Shown: one piece after another, positions 12,186 through 22,329 of the stretch
Position numbering within the stretch: position 1 is the first letter of the stretch
Layout: the number at the start of each line of letters is the position of its first letter
Source of the DNA: Owenia fusiformis
Lineage: Eukaryota > Annelida > Polychaeta > Sabellida > Oweniidae
Direction of reading: 5' to 3'
Assembly (NCBI GenBank): GCA_903813345.2
Contig: CAIIXF020000202.1
Coordinates: 1 to 64,000, forward strand
DNA length: 64,000 nt
Notes under the pieces: model-generated
The model's database searches: none
What the model saw: only the letters and a program-made list of their open reading frames with translations
What the model was told of the DNA's origin: nothing
Program-made: the position numbers and the translations under genes

Positions 12186-12868
12186 AAAGATTGCGAGAAT
12201 CTTTAAGACGCATCAGTAGCTACATTGTACGGCATGGTGCACATCTTACAAGCACAGGTTTTATCTCGGACGTCTTTGATATCTGTAAGAAATACCCTGC
12301 TTTACAAGAAGTAGTCTCAGAATTTATACTTACTGGATCATTCCCTGCCAAACAGAAGTGGAAAAGTTACATCGTCGCACAAATTCAAAATAGAGAGGAG
12401 TCTCTATGGAGAGAGTCTGTCATGAATAATCCAAAGACATTTCGTTATAAAAACATCCAACACGAATATAAAACAGTTATTTATTGGAAGCTCGGACTCA
12501 AGTACCCAGCATCAACTTGGAAATTCGCGCAACTTTTGAATTTGATTATCCTAAACACCGAGTATGAAAAAATGACATGTAAAGCATGCAAAGTAGAAAC
12601 TAATGATGTAGTTAAACATGCTGTCTTAGAATGCCAAGCAGTAATTTCACTTCGAGACAATTTGTTTGAGGGCATCGTGGATATTCTAGATCCCGTTGAT
12701 TCTGTTGCATTATTTAATGCCGAAGGCAACATTTTGATAGAAGCCTTATTGGGAGGCACAATTGATGTCTTCCAAAATTGTAAGCAAGAAATCTGGGAGC
12801 AATACATTTCATATAGCGCAATTAAGATCTCTAATCTTGTCCAGTACCTTACTCAATTTAACTCATAA
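12186..12868 (+). pseudogene. LINE C-terminal domain with zinc knuckle
   Basis: The frame resumes just after a TAA at about 12185 and runs to TAA at 12866-12868. A basic helical region (KQKWKSYIVAQIQNREESLW) precedes the knuckle CKACKVETNDVVKHAVLEC (C-x2-C-x9-H-x4-C), usual for the C-terminus of APE-type LINEs. It is followed by an acidic helical tail. The frame has no initiating ATG, as expected for the 3' part of an interrupted protein. Its 3' UTR runs to the CAATA tail near 13108. Confidence 0.85.
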
Positions 12869-13110
12869 CATGATTGCAATTATATGTAATAGAAAACAAT
12901 ACAAGAATATCTGTATGATGTACATATGTTTATCTTTATAATTTTATCGCATCCATGTGTTTTTATTATTTATTTTTATTTGTTTGTTGGTTCACATGTT
13001 TCGATGTTTGTTGAATTTATGTAATTTTATATTGTGAGTTTTATATTTGCACGTTGATTGTACTCTTCTATAAAAGGAGAAATAAAAGGCAATACAATAC
13101 AATACGATAC

Positions 13111-13403
13111 ATGCACTCATGAGTTCATTTATCGCTTATAATTTATTTATAAACCGACTTTCTTAATTTTTCGACAAAAAACATGCGAGGATGAATGCTA
13201 TGCATTGGTATGAATTGTGGCTAATTAAAAGATATGTGTGACCTCTAAAAGTTAGTTTTAAATAAATTCACTAATTTTGGAACAAAAAGTCTAATCAAAA
13301 ACCACTTTTTGAAATTAAAAAAAATGTTTCACATATCACAATTTGATAACATAGGGTAAGACTACAATATAAGCCAAAGTGGTTTAAACTTTACATGGGG
13401 ACG
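13111..13403 (+). mobile_element. 3' fragment of TTAA-target MITE (family T1)
   Basis: The segment matches the right half (47127-47413) of the full element, including GAGGATGAATGCTATGCATT. It ends TTTACATGGGGACG followed by TTAA at 13404-13407. It starts immediately after the CAATA tail of the LINE. It is the complementary half of the fragment at 572-1062, in the same orientation. Confidence 0.8.
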
Positions 13404-13809
13404 TTAAAACAATTTGTAAAAATTGCCTGATGCCTGCTGCTAATGAAACCCCTAAATATTCTGATAAATTTGCCAATAATTTATTTGTGTATTCTAATCT
13501 GGTTATTATTGAATTCGCTTCTGATTTTTGAAATTTACAGATCTGATATTTATTGACTACTAAACTTCAGTAGGTTTTCTTTAATGGCAATGTGAGTATG
13601 TGGAAATTGCTATGTGTATATCCTGCCTCTCCTTCAAAATAATGGACTTGCCCACTTGGTCTCTTGGATCCACTTGTAAAATAAATATATAACCGCTGTG
13701 GTGAGTTGAGAATTTTGTAAGATGAGGAAATACATTTAAACTCAAACTTAAATGAATCCATTCTTGTTTAATGTTTATGTAATGTAAAAAATAATTGTAG
13801 TGGTGTATG
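13404..13809. other. Gene-free AT-rich stretch
   Basis: No gene, RNA or repeat could be recognised here. Short minus-strand frames at 13567-13814 lack domains and overlap one another. Confidence 0.5.
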
Positions 13810-14353
13810 ATCACTGCTACCCACCTAGTTACACAGACGTATCGTCAGTGTATCATGGCGGAACTACTTCCGGGACTAGGTTTCGGTAAGATTTTTTTAT
13901 TTCCCGATTTACACCTACTTATAAGTCACATTGTGGATAATAATTTGGCTCGAAGTTAAGGAAGATAGTCTAGTTTGAGAATGTGTCGATGGTTTTAGTT
14001 TTTATATGTTAACGAATACACAATTCACGTATTTAGTCCCTCGCTTTTGTTACACTGACGAACGACCAATATCAGTGTAATATTGGCAATACTAATGCCG
14101 ATCGTCAGTGTAACAAAAGCGAGGGACTAAATATGTGAAATGCGTCTTCGTTAACATACCAAACCTAAAACCATCAACACATTCTCAAACTAGACTATCT
14201 CCAATAACTTCGAGCCAAATTATAATCCACATCGTGTCTTATAAGTAGATGTAAATCGAGAAATAAAAATATCTTACCGAATTCAAATCCCGGAAGTAGT
14301 TCAGCCATGATACACTGGCGATACGTCTGTGTAACTAGGTGGGTAGCAGTGAT
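13810..14353. mobile_element. 544-bp palindromic foldback element
   Basis: The sequence is a near-complete palindrome. ATCACTGCTACCCACCTAGT at 13810 pairs with its inverse ending at 14353, and AGTCCCTCGCTTTTGTTACA near 14035 pairs with its inverse near 14110-14130. The arms are about 250 bases with scattered mismatches, and the centre is about 14082. The inner loop has further small inverted words (CAATATCAGTGTAATATTGG). It could fold into a very long hairpin. No coding sequence and no clear target duplication. Confidence 0.88.
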
Positions 14354-14753
14354 GTTAGAGTGTATTTCAAGGTCAAATAGTAGTAATTTTATTAATAACA
14401 TTGCCAAACAAAATCCATGAAAATTTTCAGATTCTTTCAAGTTTCATTTTCAAAATCATGCCTAATTTCTTGAAGCACCATAAATATATCAGAAAGTGTT
14501 CTTTTTTTAATTGGTCTTGAGACTCAAACTACGAAAAAAGCACTTGGTGAAAAATGTGTATACCCTCTGGGAGCCCCATCATGCATTTTCTTGGTGTTGT
14601 ATTTTCTAAACTACCGATCAAATCCTATGTTAAGGGCTGATGTGAAAAAGTCAGTCCGCTCTGGTGGGAACTATTCCATGACATACCCCTATATGTAACG
14701 GAGGATAAAGATTACATAATGGATAAATGATCATTCATGTAATTAATTATTAG

Positions 14754-14882
14754 GATGTCAGTGTTGCTATAAATGGTTCACTAGTGGCTACATCTCTCAT
14801 CCAGGCAGCTCTGGGTGTCACCTCGTTAGTCAATTGTTGTAAGGCTTTCTGTTGTGGTGACGACACAAGTGACAGAACAAAT
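14754..14882 (+). CDS. Putative tetraspan (MS4A-like) membrane protein exon
   Basis: This 129-bp open segment has a TTATTAG acceptor on its left and a strong GTAAGT donor at 14883. It encodes 43 residues: a polar start DVSVAINGS, a hydrophobic helix (LVATSLIQAALGVTSLV), then NCCKAFCCGDDTSDRTN. A membrane helix closed by paired cysteines resembles the last transmembrane segment of MS4A/CD20-like four-helix proteins; that family call is an inference. It would join, in phase, to the tail exon VSNTQQSQQ found downstream. No upstream exons were found in the window, so the gene is partial here or is a partial duplicate. Confidence 0.4.
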
Positions 14883-14989
14883 GTAAGTTCATAATATACG
14901 TTTTATCAGGAATTCAGGATACTTAAAATTGGGATTTGGTGACCTGCTTGATATATCATACTTCAAGCACGTTCATCACAATCCTGCAT

Positions 14990-15095
14990 ACACTCCTCCT
15001 GCATACAGTCCTACTGCACCTCAGGTCCAAATTAAAGAAAATTTGATAAAATTAATTTCAAAAAATAGTGCTCAGCATAGCTTAATAAGGCATTA
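14990..15095 (+). pseudogene. Degenerate tail exon, unit 1
   Basis: The proline-rich end of the tail exon (NPAYTPPAYSPTAPQVQIKE) is recognisable. A deletion has removed the splice acceptor and the first part of the exon, because intron sequence (CAAGCACGTTCATCA) joins directly to the proline codons. This copy therefore cannot be spliced as the later copies can. Confidence 0.6.
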
Positions 15096-15099
15096 AAAA

Positions 15100-15998
15100 A
15101 GACCCATTTCGAGTTCATATCTGTAGACATCCTTAAACAAGATTCGTTTATATTTTAGCACTTATTGTCAAAGTAAGTTGATAATAAAATGGCTGCCTTT
15201 TACTTATAGTCTAGAATAGGTATGTTGAAAATAAAATGACATCTTACATTTTGTCGAGCACCTTAACCATGGTTATAAAATAAAAGGTAAAGGGTCTCCT
15301 TATTGATACTGAGATTCGCTAAGATGAAATAGGTGTCGAAGTGACTTTTTGGGTAAAAATGTGCTTTTTGCAAAAAAAATTTTCTAAATTGATAAAAAAT
15401 ATTTTTGAAAACTTATTATATAAAATACAGTCTAGTTGACTCTCAAAAGTCGAAATATACCATGTTTAATCAACTTGGGGGATTTTGGGACATTAGTAGT
15501 CTTTTCTTTGGAATTTGCATGCAATATCGACTCAAACGAGTGTGTTCCAAATATGATGACACCGTTAACACATTTTGATGAGCAGCTTAACCATGGTTAA
15601 TAATTGAAAGGTAAAGCGTTCCTTTATTGATACTGAGATTTGCCAAGATGAAATAGGTGTCAAAGCAACTTTTTGGGTAAAAAATTTTTTTTGCAAATTT
15701 TTTTGAAAACTTATTATATAAAATACAGTCTAGTTGACTCTCAAAAGTCGAAATATACCATGTTTAATCAACTTGGGGGATTTTGGGACATTAATAGTTT
15801 TTTCTTTGGGATTTGCATGCAATATCGACTAAAACAAGTGTGTTCAAAATATGATGACACCGTTAACACATTTTTGACGAGCAGCTTAACCATGGTTAAT
15901 AATTGAAAGCTAAAGGGTCCCTTTATTGATACTGAGATTTGCAAAGATAAAATAGGTGTCAAAGTTATTTTTTGGTAAAAATGTGTTTTTCCAAAAAT
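15100..15998. repeat. Satellite-like tandem array, about 300-bp unit, block 1
   Basis: The block GTTGACTCTCAAAAGTCGAA occurs near 15434 and 15734, about 300 bases apart. Between copies CAGCTTAACCATGGTTAATA and TTGATACTGAGATTTGC recur in fixed order. There are two full units and one partial unit. The same unit returns in blocks at about 18240-19005 and 20230-21095, each following a copy of the tail exon. Short open frames such as 15673-15906 are repeat-borne and not genes. Confidence 0.8.
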
Positions 15999-16040
15999 AA
16001 GGCTTTCTGTTGTGGTAACGACACAAGTAACAGGACAAAT
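15999..16040 (+). pseudogene. Duplicated 3' end of the tetraspan exon, unit 2
   Basis: Forty-two bases copy the last part of the 14754-14882 exon (KAFCCG(N/D)DTS...TN) and its GTAAGTTC donor. The upstream two thirds of the exon, including the membrane helix, are absent. The break is at AAGGCTTTC, exactly as in unit 3 at 19012, so one tandem-duplication junction was propagated. Confidence 0.7.
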
Positions 16041-16152
16041 GTAAGTTCATAATGTATGTTTTATCAGGATACTAAAAATTGGGATTTGGTGACCTGCTTG
16101 ATATATCATACTTCAAGCACTTCCATCAATTTTAACATGTCTACATTTGCAA

Positions 16153-16389
16153 GTATCAAATACACAACAATCGCAACAAGATGGCCGTATTAATGTTGGA
16201 TATGCAAACAATACTACATACAGACCTCCCGCGAACAATCCTGATTACCCTCCTTCTGCAAACAGTCCTACTGCACCTCAGGTCCAAATTAAAGAAAATT
16301 TGATAAAATGTACTGTCGTTACAAGATCCTGGGGAACTCCCTGTAACACCCGAGAACTATCGAAAAATTACAAAAGTAACAACACGTAA
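16153..16389 (+). pseudogene. Tail exon, unit 2, with altered acceptor
   Basis: The frame begins VSNTQQSQQDGRINVGYANN, a glutamine- and proline-rich cytosolic-type tail (RPPANNPDYPP, APQVQIKENL), and ends at a TAA at 16387-16389 after an extended C-terminus. The acceptor reads TTTGCAAGTATC instead of TTTGCAGGTATC in units 3 and 4. The nearest AG is thus shifted by one base and would break the frame on splicing. Confidence 0.55.
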
Positions 16390-18090
16390 ACAATTTGTGC
16401 TTTTAAGATATTGTAAGTGTGTTGAAGTATTCTGTATACCGTTGGAAACCTTGGAATACCAGCTTTACAGGAACTCTATGTATTATGTGTTCCGCGTCGT
16501 GTATTCCTTCTATGGAACGCTTGAACATGATGAATATCTTGACGACGAATTAACCCATTTTTGTTTTGTAATCTTATAAAGCATTACCAGTATATGATAA
16601 CAGAATATTTCATTGTCACTCCGTCTTGAATAAGTAGTTATAGCCAAAATAGTATATTGTTGAACATAAGATATAAGCATTTAAAGCAGATATGAAATGG
16701 TATTTTTAACCTAAAGGAATCAATATAATTTTTTGATAGATGTATTTGGACATGTTTTCTCATCAGAAGTGTGAAAACTATTTCACTCTAACGATCGTTA
16801 TAGCTGCTTAATAAGCAATATTCGAATTGGTTGTGACGTTATTGGCCCCCACGTGATCTCTCACTGGTCCCCACGTGGCCCGATTTGGTCCCATTAGATC
16901 ATGACGTCATAATGCCAAAATGTTTTGTTATTTGTTTACACAACAATCCTATGGTTGCCGTGGCGTTGTGATTACTATGGAAAAAATAAACCAAAGCTAT
17001 ATTTTGTATATGACGTTACTAATCACGTGGGGGCCAATTTGATTTATCAGTTAGTTTTATTTCGTTATCTATGACCGTTAGCAGTTATCTAACATTTATT
17101 TTATAATGGCTATCGCAAGAACTCTACGGTGGGCTTACAATGGGGAAAACCGCATTTTTGTAGCTGCAAGTTGAGAAAAGCTATTTCACTTGTCCTTTAA
17201 GTGTTTTGGATATCGTTTATGACGTCATAACACGACTGATAATAATAGGAAGATCTTAACAAAAGACTGACTAAGAATCTCCTTTACGTCGTAAAATAGG
17301 GAACGTACATTTTTGTACCACTTTTTTATTTTTAAAGTATGGTGCTTTACTAATTATTAATCTTAATGAAAATTCACAGGCATCAGTTTGACAAGGACAA
17401 TATTTTGAAAATCAAGTCAAATTTTAAAGATATTATATCTAAATCCATTAAAATACCCCTCAAAATAGACTATGCGATAAAATTAACGTAAAAATTTGCT
17501 CTTGTACATTCTTGTACCACTTTTTGTATCTGGCTTTACGCAGGGTAAAAGGCAATAAGTTTTTTTTTTCAGAATATATTCTTTAATCTCGCCAGGACTA
17601 TATTGTCCATATCGAAAATCTTTTTCTTTTGTCTAGTAATAAAAAAGTTAGAAGCAGTAAACTTACCCTATGTGTTTTACGCCAAAAAATCTTACACTTT
17701 CCCCGAAGAAATCTAATGCGTTCTATACAAAATATTTGAATTGTAACCGTCAATTTGTCATGACATCATAATTTTACATGGTCCAGTGAATGTAGGAGCA
17801 AATTTTGGAGCATTTTGATCAACGTTTTACCGAAATATTCATGATTTAAGGTATTTTTACAAGGAATTACGTTACATTACAACGTTAATTTGCAGTTTCC
17901 TCGCATAAAAAACGGTAGAACGCTGCGTTATGCTAGATTTCTAATACATCTTAATGCTATATTCAAACAGATGAGGGGTTACCCTTCAAAATGATATATA
18001 ATAGGTTATGTCACTCTAATGTACAGCGAAATGGTAAAAGGATGAATATTAAAAATGGCGTAAAATAAGCGATTTCTCCAGGATCTTGCG
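16390..18090. other. Extra DNA inside duplication unit 2
   Basis: About 1.7 kb absent from unit 1 separates the unit-2 tail exon from its 3' repeat block. It contains the small TIR element at 16841-17038 and two copies of a TTGTACCACTTTTT word (about 17314 and 17512). No gene was recognised; it probably represents later insertions. Confidence 0.5.
16841..17038. mobile_element. 198-bp MITE, ATTGGCCCCCACGTGAT ends
   Basis: ATTGGCCCCCACGTGAT at 16841-16857 is matched exactly inverted at 17022-17038. The interior holds more CCCCACGTGG and TGACGTCAT-like words. Non-coding. Target duplication is not evident. Confidence 0.65.
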
Positions 18091-19011
18091 ACGAGTAACT
18101 GTTTATTTCAAAAAAGTAGTGCTCAACATAGCTTTATAAGGCATTTAAAAAAGCCATTTTTAGTTCATATCTGTAGACATCCTTAAGCAAGATTCGTTTA
18201 TATTTTAGCACTTATTGTCACAGTAAGTTGACAATAAAATGCTACCTTTTACTTATAGTCGAGAATAGGTATGTTGAAAATAAAATGACATCTTACATTT
18301 TGTCTAGCACCTTTACCATGGTTATCAAATGAAAGGTAAAGGGTTTCTTTATTGATACTGAGATTCGCCAAGATGAAATAGGTGTAGAAGTGACTTTTTG
18401 GGTAAAAATGTGTTTTTTGCAAAAAATATTTTAAAATTGATGAAAAATATTTTTGAAAACTTATTATATAAAATACAGTCTAGTTGACTCTCAAAAGTCG
18501 AAATATACCATGTTTAATCAACTTGGGGGATTTTGGGACATTAGTAGTTTTTTCTTTGGGATTTGCATGCAATATTGACTAAAACGAGTGTGTTCAAAAT
18601 ATGATGACACTGTTAACACATTTTGATGAGCAGCTTAACCATGGTTAATAATTGAAAGGTAAAGCGTTCCTTTATTGATACTGAGATTTGCCAAGATGAA
18701 ATAGGTGTCGAAGTGACTTCTTGGGTAAGAAATGTTTTTTTGCAATTTTTTTTTAAAATTGATAAAAAAATATTTTTGAAAACTTATTATATTAAATACA
18801 ATCTAGTTGACTCTCAAAAGTCGAAATATTCCATGTTTAATCAACTTGGGGGGATTTTGGGACATTAATAGTTTTTTCTTTGGGATTTGCATGCAATATC
18901 GACTAAAACAAGTGTGTTCAAAATATGGAACCGTTTATTGATACTGAGATTTGCAAAATGAAATAGGTGTCAAAGTTAGTTTTTTAGGTAAAATGTGTTT
19001 TTCCCAAAAAT
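18091..19011. repeat. Satellite-like tandem array, block 2
   Basis: The 3' flank of the tail exon (GTGCTCAACATAGCTTTATA) is followed by two units of the roughly 310-base repeat, with GTTGACTCTCAAAAGTCGAA near 18482 and 18806. The block ends at the AAGGCTTTC junction of unit 3. The order of sub-motifs is the same as in block 1. Confidence 0.8.
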
Positions 19012-19053
19012 AAGGCTTTCTGTTGTGGTAACGACACAAGTAACAGAACAAAT
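19012..19053 (+). pseudogene. Duplicated 3' end of the tetraspan exon, unit 3
   Basis: It is the same 42-base exon end as at 15999, with a GTAAGTTC donor at 19054. The membrane-helix part is missing, so alone it cannot encode the domain. It is followed after about 110 bases of intron by an intact acceptor and tail exon. Confidence 0.7.
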
Positions 19054-19165
19054 GTAAGTTCATAATATACGTTTTATCAGGATACTTAAAATTGGGATTT
19101 GGTGACCTGCTTGATATATAATATTTTAAGCACGTTCATCAATTTTAACATGTCTACATTTGCAG

Positions 19166-19333
19166 GTATCAAATACACAACAATCGCAACAAGATGGCCG
19201 TATTAATGTTGGATATGCAAACAATACTGCATGCAGACCTCCCGCGAACAATCCTGCTTACACTCCTGCAAACACTCCTACTGCACCTCAGGTCCAAATT
19301 AAAGAAAATTTGATAAAATGTACCGTTTATTAA
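19166..19333 (+). CDS. Terminal tail exon, unit 3 (intact acceptor)
   Basis: The acceptor ACATTTGCAG precedes a 168-base terminal exon: VSNTQQSQQDGRINVGYANN, then ACRPPANNPAYTP, APQVQIKENLIKCTVY and TAA at 19331-19333. Phase is compatible with the donor at 14883. The tail is polar, with no membrane helix, rich in Asn, Gln and Pro. This is the best preserved candidate last exon for the putative tetraspan gene. Whether it or the next copy is used cannot be told from sequence. Confidence 0.4.
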   Translation, partial: VSNTQQSQQDGRINVGYANNTACRPPANNPAYTPANTPTAPQVQIKENLIKCTVY

Positions 19334-19337
19334 AAAA

Positions 19338-19818
19338 ACGATTCTTATTGAAATGTTCATATTTTATTTTGGAGACAATTTCCAACATGGAAAAAAATTA
19401 TTTTAATGAAATTCCTACTTTCATGATTTTAATAGGCTCTTTTTCAAAAAGATGCCACTGTCAATAAAATACAGGTTTTTGCTTGAACAATTGAATTTTT
19501 AACATCATTTCAAAGATTGTCAAGCTATTGAATTTTTGGCTGCCTGAAGTCTTTCCAGATGTATTTGATGCCATATTAATTATGGCTGATTATTGTTATT
19601 CATTTTTTGTCATATTCAGTGATATTATTACAGTGCATTAGGCCAATGAAAAAATTGTCTATCTAGGTCACATTTCCTCTGATAACGCACCTTTCTCGCC
19701 ACTGGGTTTTTCCAACACCGTCACTCAGCATGCAAAAGCATGGAAATTTTGATAAAATATTTATTTTCCATGTTGGAAATTGTCTCTGGAATAAATCTTG
19801 AAAATTTCAATAAGAATG
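19338..19818. mobile_element. MITE with about 55-bp imperfect TIRs
   Basis: The left end ATTCTTATTGAAATGTTCAT and the inner block GAGACAATTTCCAACATGGA are matched inverted at about 19760-19818. About 370 bases of non-coding sequence lie between. It inserted directly after the unit-3 stop codon and separates units 3 and 4. Confidence 0.7.
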
Positions 19819-19982
19819 GTTGTTCCATTGCAAATATAGAGTAAAAACACGACTGCATCATACAACCCGTCCGGGGTACTAATGTACGTTTTATCAGGAT
19901 ACTTAAAATTGGGATTTGGTGACCTGCTTAATATATCATATTTTAAGCACGTTCATCAATTTTAACATGTCTACATTTGCAG

Positions 19983-20180
19983 GTATCAAATACACAACAA
20001 TCGCAACAAGATGGCCGTATTAATGTTGGATATGCAAACAACACTGCATGCAGTCCTCCCGCGATCAATCCTGCAGACACTCCTCCTGCATACAGTTCTA
20101 CTGCATCTCAGGTCAAAATCAATGAAAATTTGAAAAATTGTACTATTAATTGCAAAAACGTAGTGCTCAACATAGCTTAA
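19983..20180 (+). CDS. Terminal tail exon, unit 4 (intact acceptor)
   Basis: The acceptor CTACATTTGCAG is followed by 198 bases: VSNTQQSQQDGRINVGYANN, CSPPAINPADTPPAYSS, SQVKINENLKNCTINCKNVV and TAA at 20178-20180. The proline-rich middle differs from the other copies by substitutions and a small length change. The partial intron upstream is present, but no exon end or donor is: sequence joins at about 19880 to DNA beyond the MITE. The unit is thus a tail exon without its partner. Confidence 0.35.
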   Translation, partial: VSNTQQSQQDGRINVGYANNTACSPPAINPADTPPAYSSTASQVKINENLKNCTINCKNVVLNIA

Positions 20181-21095
20181 TAAGGCATTAAAAAGCCATT
20201 TCGAGTTCATATCTGTATACATCCTTAAGCAAGATTCGTTTATATTTTAGCACTTATTGTCACTGTAAGTTGACTGAAAAATGGCTACCTTATACTTTGA
20301 GTCTAGAATAGGTATGTTGAAAATAAAATGACATCTTACATTTTGACGAGCACCTTAACCATGGTTATCAAATGAAATGTAAAGGGTTTATTAATACTGA
20401 GATTTGCTGAGATGAAATAGGTGTCGAAGTGACTTTTTGGGTAAAAAATTTTAAATTGATAAAAAAAATATTTTTGAAAGCTTATTATATAAATATAGTC
20501 TAGTTGACTCTCAGAAGTCGAAATATACCATGTTTAATCAACTTGGGGGGGGGGGGACATTAATAGTTTTTTCCCCTAAAATTTAAATTGATAAAAAAAT
20601 ATATTTGAAAATCTATTATATAAAAACAGTCTCAAAAGTCAAAACATACTATGTTTAATCAACTAAGGGGATTTTTGGAGCTTAATAGTTTTTTCTTTGT
20701 GATTTGCATGCAATATCGACTAAAGCGAGTGTGTTCAAAACATATGATGACACCGTTAACATATTTTAACGAGCAGCTTAACCATGGTATATAATTGAAA
20801 GGTATAGGGTCCCTTTGTTGATATTGAGATTTGCCAAGATGAAATAGGTGTCGAAGTAAGTTTTGGGGTAAAATGTGTTTTTGCAAAAATAATTTTATGT
20901 TAAAAAGAACATTTTTAGAAAAATTATTATGTAAAATACAGTCTCGTTGACTCAAAAAGTCAAAATATACCATGTTTAATCAAGGGTTATTTTATTGATA
21001 CTGAGATTTACCAAAATGAAACGGGTGTGGAAATGTGTTCCTGGGGTGAAATGCGTTTTTACAAGAGAAATTCAAAAATTGAAATATATTTTGTT
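20181..21095. repeat. Satellite-like tandem array, block 3
   Basis: The same units follow the unit-4 tail exon, with the GTTGACTCTCA block near 20501, a shortened copy near 20630 and a diverged one near 20945. It ends near the TTAA target at 21100-21103, where the T2 element is inserted. Confidence 0.75.
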
Positions 21096-21103
21096 AAATT
21101 TAA

Positions 21104-22325
21104 AGAGTTTATTGCACTGTATCTCAATTTTCTTTTCCTATCGAAATTATATAAAACGTGCTCCCCTGAATCAATATAGATGCTCCACAGGCGTAACAAC
21201 CCCAAGACTTCACTATAATGGACGAATAAAGAAGTACAAAAATGCCCATCTGAATTTTGTTATATTTATTCTCCTTGGAAAGAGAGAAAATGGCCTTGAA
21301 CCTAGATTGCACGCGCGATCCGAAGTAAGCCTACGTGCAATGTATTTCTGATGTACAAGAATAATCTAATTGTACATCCCGTATTGCACCAATCAATCGA
21401 AATATTGTAAAACAAGCATATTTCTAAATTGAGCAAAAGGAAGTGTTTTAAACAAAAATGATAATAATAATATCAATATATATATATAATTTGCGCAAGC
21501 CACGCGAACTTTCAAATTTCTGTCATGATCATGAAGTTGTTGTGTGATCAAAATAAGCTCAGTTTCATCACAAGGGTGCCGGGGATTAGTATTGTGTTAA
21601 AAATTAAATCCACATAATACTCCCATCGCCAAGGCCCCGATACAGTGTGAATCTGACCTTATGAAATGCCTTTGTCACATTTGCTCCGATTTTCACTACG
21701 GCGCCCGGCCGATTGAGTATTTTGTTCAAAATTGAATACAATATTGAACAAAACACTCAATCGGCCGGGCGCCGGCCGATGGATCGGAGCATATGTGACC
21801 CAGGCATAAGCGAGGTATTATTGGGGGTGTTCACTAAGGTGTTGTAATAATCGCTCGCAAATCGCAGCTCTGTCACGGTGAATAGAGGAGACACGATTCA
21901 AATTCAAATTGGTTTTAGCCTACTTCAAACGTATCATTCCGAGTGAACACAATCAGGGGCCCCAAACATTCTGAACTATTTATTCACAATTACAGGAGTG
22001 AGCGTGATAAGCTCTACTCAAAATGTATTCTGAGTGAACTCAACATGGGGGCCTAAACATTGTCTACTATTCATTCATAATTACAGGAGTGAACGTAACC
22101 AGCTCTATATTCATGTAGTCTAATGTGCCTATGTAGACGTCATCGTAGGCTCATGAATATAGAGTTCAATTGATCGAAACCGAAACAACACGTTCACTGA
22201 AGTGTGATTTATTAAGAACAACAAACAATTATTTGTTTTTTATATTCTAATTCATTTCCTTATGCTATGATGAAGTTTATTCAACGGGAGTCGCAACTAT
22301 TTATATAAACCGTACAATAAACACT
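21104..22325 (+). mobile_element. TTAA-target transposon T2, copy 1
   Basis: Flanked by TTAA at 21100-21103 and 22326-22329. The left terminus AGAGTTTATTGCACTGTAT is matched by the right terminus (reverse complement AGTGTTTATTGTACGGTTT). The 1222-bp element is non-autonomous: its only sizeable frame (about 21110-21351) resembles no transposase I know. Inside are a nested hairpin (about 21658-21805) and a duplicated block of about 100 bases (about 21940-22110). A nearly identical inverted copy lies at 36345-40919. The superfamily (piggyBac or Kolobok type) is inferred only from TTAA. Confidence 0.88.
21658..21805. mobile_element. Nested hairpin MITE inside T2
   Basis: TGCCTTTGTCACATTTGCTC pairs inverted with GAGCATATGTGACCCAGGCA, and the GC-rich CGCCCGGCCGATTGAG pairs with its inverse across a short AATAC loop. 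It is present at the same place in T2 copy 2 (about 36866-37010), so it joined the element before T2 spread. Confidence 0.7.
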
Positions 22326-22329
22326 TTAA

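Larger units (their letters stand above)
6143..13110 (+). mobile_element. Decayed APE-type LINE (CR1/L2/Jockey-like)
   Basis: This spans a non-LTR retrotransposon with, in order, an acidic ORF1-like leader (6629), a coiled coil, an apurinic endonuclease, a reverse transcriptase and a C-terminal zinc knuckle. It ends in a 3' UTR whose tail is a run of CAATA units near 13090-13108. The reading frame is broken repeatedly by frameshifts and stops. It is split by a hAT element (7174-8039) and by about 1.1 kb of foreign DNA (about 11048-12185). No LTR or RNase H was seen. The 5' limit is approximate. The clade is inferred from domain order and the microsatellite tail. Confidence 0.75.

Noticed and set aside
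12191-12193. Initiation at 12191 for the LINE C-terminal frame
   Set aside because: The codon is TTG; this is the interrupted 3' part of a larger protein and not an independent gene start.
21110-21351. Open frame conserved between 21104-21351 and 40672-40911 as a gene
   Set aside because: The conservation is explained by two recent copies of transposon T2; the frame has no domain and there is no independent evidence of selection.
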